Shown here piece after piece: positions 40,905 through 47,500 of a stretch of 47,500 bases of DNA. Each line of letters starts with the position of its first letter. Positions within the stretch are counted from its first letter, which is position 1. A program made the translations under genes and the position numbers. The notes beneath the pieces were generated by a model. The model searched no databases and was not told the DNA's origin. It worked only from the letters and a program-made list of their open reading frames with translations. The DNA comes from Symbiodinium natans (taxonomy: Eukaryota > Sar > Dinophyceae > Suessiales > Symbiodiniaceae). The stretch lies in NCBI GenBank assembly GCA_905221605.1, contig CAJNDS010002269.1, forward strand, positions 1-47,500, given 5' to 3'.

Positions 40905-41040
40905 AAAGGCCCCGGCCTCCTCTGCGGCCTCCTCTGCGGCCTCCCCGCGCCCGGCCGGCACGTCGGACGCCTCGGTGGCGCGGAAGAAGGCCTCGAAGTC
41001 TCTGAGGTCGGCGACTTGGCCTGGCTGAGCTCTTCCCTTT
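40905..41040 (-). CDS. Candidate exon with very high GC3
   Basis: The minus-strand segment reads QVADLRDFEAFFRATEASDV then GRGEAAEEAAEEAGAFF. Over 36 codons about 90% of third positions are G/C, while second positions are under half G/C. That is strong codon-position asymmetry. An AG acceptor (gctcagccag) lies just upstream. A tandem GAGGCCGCA duplication encodes the EAAEEAAEEA repeat. It opens towards a poly-G/T patch where no clear donor is seen. The family is unknown: an acidic, helix-prone segment. Confidence 0.5.
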
Positions 41041-41940
41041 TCTCGTTCCTGCTCTCTTGTCATTTTGTCCTTGATCTTACGACTGCCATGAATGTTTCGG
41101 CTTTTGCGCTTCTTGTTCGTATCATCATCATAGTCATCACTGTTGTTATGACCATCGCCGTCATCATCAGTGCAATTCGTATTCAAAATTCAACTCTTTT
41201 TTCTCAGCCAGTTATGTGGACTGCTCACTTTCATCTTTGTGTACTTCCTGTGACGTCCAACAATGTGCTTTCATTCTCAAGAAGCGCTGCTAGACAGAGT
41301 AAGGCACATCTTGTAGTTAAGAGGTACTGAGCTGCCTGTATTCCCGAATTTTTCGCTCTGAATGCAAACGCGCGGGATTGCAGGTCCAATGGCCTGTGGC
41401 TAACGACCAGCTGCGATTCATCATGTCGTGCCACATGCTTTTTAACATACTACTATATACAACTAAAAGTTAAAACTGAAAAAACACGACAACGGACCAT
41501 AATGTGCTTCAATATTCCGCAACACGTTAACATGTAGTATAACCTGTAATGGTATGCTACAATGTTTACATTTTTATAATACTACAGAATACGGAGCCTA
41601 ACCAAACCCTGTTCGGAAAATGCTTAGGGTTTCGGTTCCCTTAGCCCTGCAGTCCTCAATTGACGTGTTGAAGCGGAACGGCCCTACACCTCGAACCGAA
41701 GCTTATTTCCCCAAAATAGGACTAACCCCCCCCCCATTATGATGCCGCATATGCTGCAATCCTGATTCTAGGAAATGGTGTGCTTCCTCCGAACCCCTAC
41801 TGACCTTCCGTCCTGCGATGCTCTCGAGCTTCAAGCGCCAGTTGCCCCTGCTTCTTGCCACCGCAACACTGTCGCTCACTGTCGCTCGATAGCGGAAACT
41901 CTAGCATGCTTTGCATCGTGGGCTTTTGAGGGTCTGTCAC
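41041..41940. other. No firm gene; AT-rich centre
   Basis: Plus 41016-41330 (104 codons) reads IIIIVITVVMTIAVIISAI, a hydrophobic run from CATCATCATCAT-like DNA; it may be chance. 41450-41600 is AT-rich with no feature. Confidence 0.4.
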
Positions 41941-41947
41941 CTGAGGT

Positions 41948-41993
41948 CCCTAAACCCTGAACCCTAAATCCTAAACCCTAAACCCTAAACCCC
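41948..41993 (+). repeat. Interstitial (CCCTAAA)n, about 6 units
   Basis: C-rich orientation with CCCTGAA and TCCTAAA variants. A short G-rich GGTTTAGGGTTTCAGGG piece follows at 42145-42161. Confidence 0.92.
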
Positions 41994-42536
41994 AAAAACC
42001 AAGGGTATTGGGGGGTTTGAAGGTTGTTGGCAAGCCTTGAAGCCCAACATCGGGATCATGACGGGCGCGCCTTCCAACCACTTGGAGACCACCAGTGACT
42101 CGATCTCCTACCCATTAACCCCAGTAACTTCTTTTAAGGGTTTAAGGTTTAGGGTTTCAGGGGTGGTTCTACTTAGGGTTCTATCCACCTAAGGCGGGGG
42201 TCAGGTGCAGTTGTCACCCCACCTACAACCCATGAGCCCTCAAGTCAAGTACAGGGCCTCATCTGCCAGTTCTTGGGACGAAAGGCGTCGGCATTTGGGT
42301 TATTGAGTCCTGGAGGCCGTGACTTTGCCTTGGCTAAAGCTACCCTTCTTCAACGTTTGCGAAGACTAAGCCCCGAGGCCCCGAAGCACACAACCCAACC
42401 CCGGGCGCAGGCCTCCACACGCCTACGGACTGCGGTTGAGCCCGGCGCACCCTGAAGCCCTAACACACAGCCCCAAAAGCCCCTGAACCATCAGACCCTA
42501 AGCCCCTAAAAACCCGAAACCGCCTAAAGGTGGGCC

Positions 42537-45500
42537 CATTTCGTGAAGCAAACCGTTCAAAACGCCCTTCCTCTTCGAAGTTCTCTATTGGGGCCTTTGG
42601 GAGCCTTTTCGCGAAGCAAACCGTTCAAAACGCCCTTCCTCTTCGAAGTTCCCTATTCGGCATTTTGGGGCCTTTTCGCGGAGCAAACCGTTCAAAACGC
42701 CCTTCCTCTTCGAAGTTCCCCTCTTGGGGCATTTTGGGCCCTTTTCGCGAAGCAAACCGTTCAAAACCCCCTTCTTCGTTGAAGTTCCCTATTGGGGCCT
42801 TTTGGAGCCTTTTCACGAAGCAAACCGTTCAAAACGCCCTTCCTCTTCGAAGTTCCCTATTGGGGCATTTTGGGGCCTTTTCGCGAAGCAAGCCGTTCAA
42901 AACGCCCTTCCTCTTCGAAGTTCCCTATTGGGGCCTTTCGGGGCCTTTTCGCGAAGCAAACCGTTCAAAACGCCCTTCCTCGTCGAAGTTCCCTACTGGG
43001 GCCTTTTGGGGCCTTTTCACGAAGCAAAACGTTCAAATGCCCTTCCTCTTCGAAGTTCCCTATTGGGGAATTTTGGGTCTCTTTCACGAAGCCAACCGTT
43101 CAAAACGCCCGTCCTCTTCAAAGTTCCCAATTAGGCAACTTGCTGCCTTTTCGCGAAGCAAACCGTTCAAAATGTCCGTCTTCTTCGAAGTTCCCTATTG
43201 GGGCATTTTGGGGCCTTCTTCGCGAAGCAAACCGTTCAAAACGCCCTTCCTCTTAGAACTTCCCTATTGGGGCCTTTTCGCGAAGCAAACCGTTCAAAAC
43301 GCCCGTCTTCTTCGAAGTTCCCTATTGGGGCATTTTGGGGCCTTTTCGCGAAGCAAACCGTTCAAAACGCCCTTTCCTCTTCGAAGTTCCCTATTGGGGC
43401 ATTTTGGGTCTCTTTCACAAAGCCAACCGTTCAAAACGCCCTTCCTCTTCGAAGTTCCAAATTAGGCAATTTGCTGCCTTTTCGCGAAGCAAACCGTTCA
43501 AAACGTCCTTCCTCTTCGAAGTCCCTATTGGGGCCTATTGGGGCCTTTTCGCGAAGGAAACCGTTCAAAACCACCCTTCCTCTTCGAAGTTCCCTATTGG
43601 GGCATTTTGGGGCCTTTCGCGAAGCAAACCGTTCAAAACGCCCTTCCTCTTCGAAGTTCCCTATTGGGGTGTTTTGGGGCCTTTTCGCGAAGCAAACCGT
43701 TCAAAACGCCCTTCCTCTTCGAAGTTCCCTATTGGGGCATTTTGGGGCCTTTTCGCGATGCAAACCATGCAAAACGCCCTTCCTCTTCGAAGTTCCCCAT
43801 TGGGGCCTTTTGGGGCCTTTTCGCGAAGCAAGCCGTTCAAAACGCCCTTCCTCTTCGAAGTTCCCTTTTGGGGCCTTTTGGGGCCTTTTGGGGCCTTTTC
43901 ACGAAGCAAGCCGTTCAAAACGCCCTTCCTCGTCGAAGTTCCCTACTGGGGCATTTTGGGGCCTTTTCGCGAAGCAAACCGTTCAAAACGCCCTTCCTCT
44001 TCGAAGTTCCCTATTGGGGCATTTAGGGGCATTTTCGCGAAGCAAACCGTTCAAAACGCCCTTCCTCTTCGAAGTTCCCCATTGGGGCCGTTTCGCGAAG
44101 CAAACCGTTCCAAACGCCCTTCCTCTTCGAAGTTCCCTATTGGGGCCTTTTGGAGCCTTTTCGCGATGCAAGCCATGCAAAACGCCCTTCCTCTTCGAAG
44201 TTCCCTATTGAGCATTTTGGAGCCTTTTCGCGAAGCAAACCGTTCAAAACGTCCTTCCTCTTCGAAGTCCCTATTGGGGCCTATTGGGGCCTTTTCGCGA
44301 AGGAAACCGTTCAAAACCACCCTTCCTCTTCGAAGTTCCCTATTGGGGCCTTTTGGGGCCTTTTCGCGAAGACAACCGTTCAAAACGCCCTTCCTCTTCG
44401 AAGTTCCCTATTGGGGCATTTTGGGGCCTTTTCGCGAAACAGACCGTTCAAAACGCCCTTCCTCTTCGAAGTTCCCTATTGGGGCCTTTTGGAGCCTTTT
44501 CGCGAAGCAAGCCGTTCAAAACGCCCTTCCTCTTCAAAGTTCCCTATAGGGGCATTTTGGGGCATTTTCGCGATGCAAACCGTTCAAAACGCCCTTCTTT
44601 TCGAAGTTCCCTATTGGGGCATTTTGGGGCCTTTTCGCGAAGCAAACCGTTCAAAACGCCCTTCCTCTTCGAAGTTCCCTATTAGGGCATTTTGGGGTCT
44701 TTTCTCGAAGCAAACCGTTCAAAACCCCCTTCTTCTTCGAAGTTCCCTATTGGGGCATTTTGGGGCCTTTTCGCGAAGCAAACCGTTCAAAACGCCCTTC
44801 CTCTTCGAAGCTCCCTATTGGGGCCTTTTCGCGAAGCAAACCGTTCAAAACGCCCTTCGTCTTCGAAGTTCCCTATTGGGGCCTTTTGGGGCCCTTCCTC
44901 TTCGAAGTTGTTGGGGCATTTTGGGGCCTTTTCGCGAAACAAACCGTTCAAAACGCCCTTCTTCTTCGAAGTTATTGGGGCATTTTGGGGCCTTTTCGCA
45001 ATGCAAGCCATTCAAAACGCCCTTCCTCTTCGAAGTTCCCCATTGGGGCATTTTGGGGCCTTTTCGCGGAGGAAGCCGTTCAAAACGCCCTTCTTCTTCG
45101 AAGTTCCCTATCGGGGCCTTGGGGGGCCTTTTCGCGAAGCAAACCGTTCAAAACGACCTTCCTCTTCGAAGTTCCCTATTGGGGCATTTTGGAGCCTTTT
45201 CGCGAAGCAAACCGTTCAAAATGCCCTTCCTCTTCGAAGTTCCCCATTGGGGCATTTTGGGGCCTTTTCGCAATGCAAGCCATTCAAAACGCCTTTCCTC
45301 TTCGAAGTTCCCTATTGGGGCATTTTGGAGCCTTTTCGCGAAGCAAACCGTTCAAAACGCCCTTCTTCTTCGAAGTTCCCTATCGGGGCCTTGGGGGGCC
45401 TTTTCGCGAAGCAAACCGTTCAAAACGACCTTCCTCTTCGAAGTTCCCTATTGGGGCATTTTGGAGCCTTTTCGCGAAGCAAACCGTTCAAAATGCCCTT

Positions 45501-46160
45501 CCTCTTCGAAGTTCCCTATTGGGGCATTTTGGGGCCTTTTCGCGAAGCACACCGTTCAAAACGCCCTTCCTCTTCGAAGTTACCTATTGGGGCATTTTGG
45601 AGCCTTTTCGCGAAACAAACCGTTCAAAACGCCCTTCCTCTTCGAAGTTCTCTATTGGGGCCTTTTGGGGGCCTTTTCGCGAAGCAAGCCGTTCAAAACG
45701 CCCTTCCTCTTCGAAGTTCCCTATTGGGGCATTTTGGGGCCTTTTCGCGGAGCAAACCGTTCAAAATGCCCTTCCTCTTCGAAGTTCCCTATTGGGGCGT
45801 TTCGGTGCCTTTTCGCAGAGCACAGCGAAACGCCCTTCCTCTTCGAAGTTCACTATTGGGGCATATTTGGGCCTTCTCGCGAAGCAAACCGTTCAAAACG
45901 CCCTTCTTCTTCCAAGTTCCCTATTGGGGCATTTTGGGGCCTTTTCGCGAAGCAAACCGTTCAAAACGCCCTTCCCCTTCGAAGTTGCCTATTGGGGCAT
46001 TTTGGGACCTTTTCGCGAAGCGACCGTTCAAAACGCACTTCCTCTTCGAAGTTCCCTATTGAGCATTTTGGAGCTTTTTCGCGAAGCAAACCGTTCAAAA
46101 CGACCTTCCTCGTCTTGGGCCTTTTCGCGAAGCAAACCGTTCAAAACGCCCTTCGATCTC
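42537..46160 (+). repeat. 68-bp satellite, about 53 copies
   Basis: A tandem array with a 68-base unit. Key words in order: TTCGCGAAGCAAACCGTTC, AAAACGCCCTTCCTC, TTCGAAGTTCCCTATTGGGG and CATTTTGGGGCC. Copies differ by a few substitutions, and some lack the CATTTTGGGG segment. The unit contains two 8-base palindromes, TTCGCGAA and CTTCGAAG, whose centres lie 33 bases apart, close to half the unit. No TAA, TAG or TGA occurs on the plus strand of the unit. Because 68 is not a multiple of three, all three plus frames run open for hundreds of codons (up to 672), with a 68-residue period. Flanks are unique DNA. I treat it as non-coding satellite. Confidence 0.97.
44997..45540 (+). repeat. Higher-order repeat inside the satellite, 272-bp period
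   Basis: The variant order CGCAATGCAAGCCATTC, then CTATCGGGGCCTTGGGGGG, then AAAACGACC, then AAAATGCCC occurs at 44997 and again at 45269. The offset is 272 bases, exactly four units, so a four-unit block was duplicated. Confidence 0.9.
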
Positions 46161-46164
46161 TTGT

Positions 46165-46800
46165 ATGATCCAATGTCTTAACATTAGCAAAGCCGGGCCA
46201 ATTCGGGCAAGCCTGCGGAAATTGGGGTTCTTAGGGCTGAGATTTAGGGCTACGGCCCCTAAAGCCCATGGCCCTTAGCAAAGCCCCTAAGCGCCTGAAA
46301 ACCCTTGGCCACAAGAAAGGCCCCAAGATGTACGGGCCCCGAAAACCCCCCGCCCCCCCATCCTCTGCCAGCGCTGAATGCCGCGTCTTCTCGGCAACAT
46401 CTTGGGCCGCTCTCCAGCCATCCTGATTGGTTTCGGGTTTAAGGTTTAGGGTTTAGGGTGTAGGGTTGAGGGTTCAGGGTTCAGGGTTTACAGAATCGTA
46501 AGGTTTGAGGTCTTGGGGGTTTAGGGCTTGAGAGCTTTTTCAACTGCTCTATCCTGAGGGTTGGCATTTGTGGGTTTAAGGGTTTGTTCAGCTGCTGTTA
46601 GCTTTTCAAGGCCCATGGGTGAATTTTAAGGTGTGCTCGGGAGAAACTAAATAAGGCGTAGAAGGATGCAGTCTTGTTTTCCATTCGGGGAGGGGCTGGG
46701 ATTGCTTTTAAACTCGCCAGGCTGTTCAGGACCCTGTGACTGTCTGAGGGTTCCTGGTTAAAGTCAAGTCTTTGTCAAACTCCGGCATGTTTGCAAGGAT
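46165..46800. other. Telomere-like flank after the satellite
   Basis: GGTTTAGGGTTTAGGGTGTAGGG and related words at 46435-46490 are G-rich. The DNA before and after has isolated CCCTAAAG and GGGTTTAAGGG forms. No gene was seen. Confidence 0.6.
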
Positions 46801-46820
46801 TCAGGCTTTGTCTTTGAGCC

Positions 46821-47135
46821 GATGCCCTGGCCCGTTGGCTTACAGGGCCGGGCCTTTAAATTTTGAAGGCAAGCCTCCTTTCCAAGACGCCGAACACCCG
46901 GAATCCCAAATGACCCAAAAAAGCATGTGAAAAAATCGCCCCGATCAATCTGGCCAAGGGGGTGGTGGTCCAGGAGCCAGGCTAGTCCCACATAATGGAC
47001 ACTGCTTGGGGAACCGCTTTCATGTCCTGGCCCCGGGCTCAGGGCTCTGGATTTCGATGCCCTGGCCTTTTGGGTGAAAGGCCAGGCCCTTGAAATTTTA
47101 CAAATCTAAGCCCTGGCCTCTTGGCTTAAAGGGGA
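46821..47135. repeat. Dispersed hairpin repeat, three copies
   Basis: A segment GATGCCCTGGCC..TTGG..AAAGGCC.GGCC..TTGAAATTTT occurs at 46821-46868 and 47056-47102; a third, partial copy (CCCTGGCCTCTTGGCTTAAAG) lies at 47109-47131. The second copy holds a perfect 9-base stem, CTGGCCTTT/AAAGGCCAG (47062-47085). The minus-strand 75-codon frame at 46764-46991 is within chance. Confidence 0.7.
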
Positions 47136-47179
47136 TAGAGACCATAGTCCCTTCCAAGGTTGGAGGGGGGATTTCGGCC

Positions 47180-47196
47180 GGGGGGGGGGGGGGGGT
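47180..47196. repeat. Poly-G run, 17 bases
   Basis: Uninterrupted G17 after a GGGGGG..CGGCC lead-in. A likely site of assembly length error. Confidence 0.9.
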
Positions 47197-47317
47197 TCCC
47201 TGCTTAAAATTTACATAAGCTCCTCCCTAGTAAAATCATATAAACCCTGTGGACCGATAAAGAAGGCAAAAAACCATGCAGCTTTGACTGCCCAGGCGAA
47301 CTGGGTTGAGCTGAATA

Positions 47318-47412
47318 GACAATATTAATACTAATATTCATTCATGTTAATATTGATATTAAGAATAAGAATATTAATATTAACAATTAACATACAAATA
47401 GCAATAAAAATA
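47318..47412. repeat. AT-rich ATTAATATT block
   Basis: AATATTAATA and TTAATATTGATATTAAG words recur over about 90 bases, making the most AT-rich stretch in the window. It ends abruptly at a very GC-rich segment (47420-47500), which could be the start of an exon or CpG-like region cut by the window edge. Confidence 0.8.
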
Positions 47413-47500
47413 TGTCTAAGCGCCCTCATCCCCGCCTCGCCGACGCTCCTGGCCACGCTGCGGCGTGCGCGCCGGAGCTGCGTGCGGCTTGGGGCCTCGC

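Noticed and set aside
42537-46160. CRISPR-like array
   Set aside because: Units are contiguous with no unique spacers, and the DNA is eukaryotic. It is a satellite.
44150-46168. 672-codon open frame (and others of 300-470 codons) in the satellite as protein genes
   Set aside because: The unit lacks plus-strand stops and is not a codon multiple, so all three frames are open. There is no unique N- or C-terminal domain. Kept only as a question in the findings.

Overview
This is eukaryotic nuclear DNA, probably from a microalga with a repeat-rich, gene-sparse genome. Three things point there. Blocks of the heptamer CCCTAAA/TTTAGGG (the plant/algal/dinoflagellate-type telomere repeat) and decayed versions of it recur across the whole window. 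Simple-sequence DNA is abundant: a 1 kb GT-based block, a 330 bp GTCTC/GTGC block, GA, AT, poly-T and poly-C/G runs. Only two long open frames lie outside repeats. No bacterial operons, ribosome-binding sites, tRNA, rRNA or CRISPR were seen. A dinoflagellate is my first guess, because coding-looking DNA falls mainly on one strand and GC-type splice donors are plausible at several exon edges; cryptophytes and other algae remain possible. No dinoflagellate spliced-leader relic was found.

Layout. 0-4.5 kb: coding-looking minus-strand fragments, including a small multi-exon tail at 552-1284 with an in-frame TAG. 4.6-5.6 kb: a large GT microsatellite with pentamer and decamer sub-arrays. 5.6-18.3 kb: mostly non-coding, with scattered weak exon candidates on both strands and GA and GTCTC/GTGC microsatellites. 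18.5-21.6 kb: the best multi-exon region, a minus-strand gene beginning with a signal peptide (21578 downwards) and continuing in several candidate exons to 18557. 22-24.6 kb: telomere-like debris and a few weak exons. 25-29.2 kb: more telomere-like debris and minus-strand exon candidates. 29.3-36.4 kb: a gene-poor stretch with telomere-like arrays, two strong foldback sequences and short duplications. 36.5-37.8 kb: a clean single-exon minus-strand gene for a right-handed beta-helix protein. 38-42.5 kb: a telomere-motif palindrome, a GGGGTTA/GGGGTTC array and one high-GC3 exon candidate. 42.5-46.2 kb: about 53 copies of a 68 bp satellite that is open in all three plus frames. 46.2-47.5 kb: telomere-like DNA, a small hairpin repeat, poly-G and an AT-rich block.

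Confidence. Only the beta-helix gene and the signal-peptide gene are longer than chance open frames in a window of this size. At about 50% GC, open frames of 100-190 codons are expected by chance in the tens over six frames, so every shorter CDS entry is a candidate resting on codon-position bias, splice-like edges or context. No pathway can be assigned. The structural repeats are read directly from the sequence and are the firmest observations.
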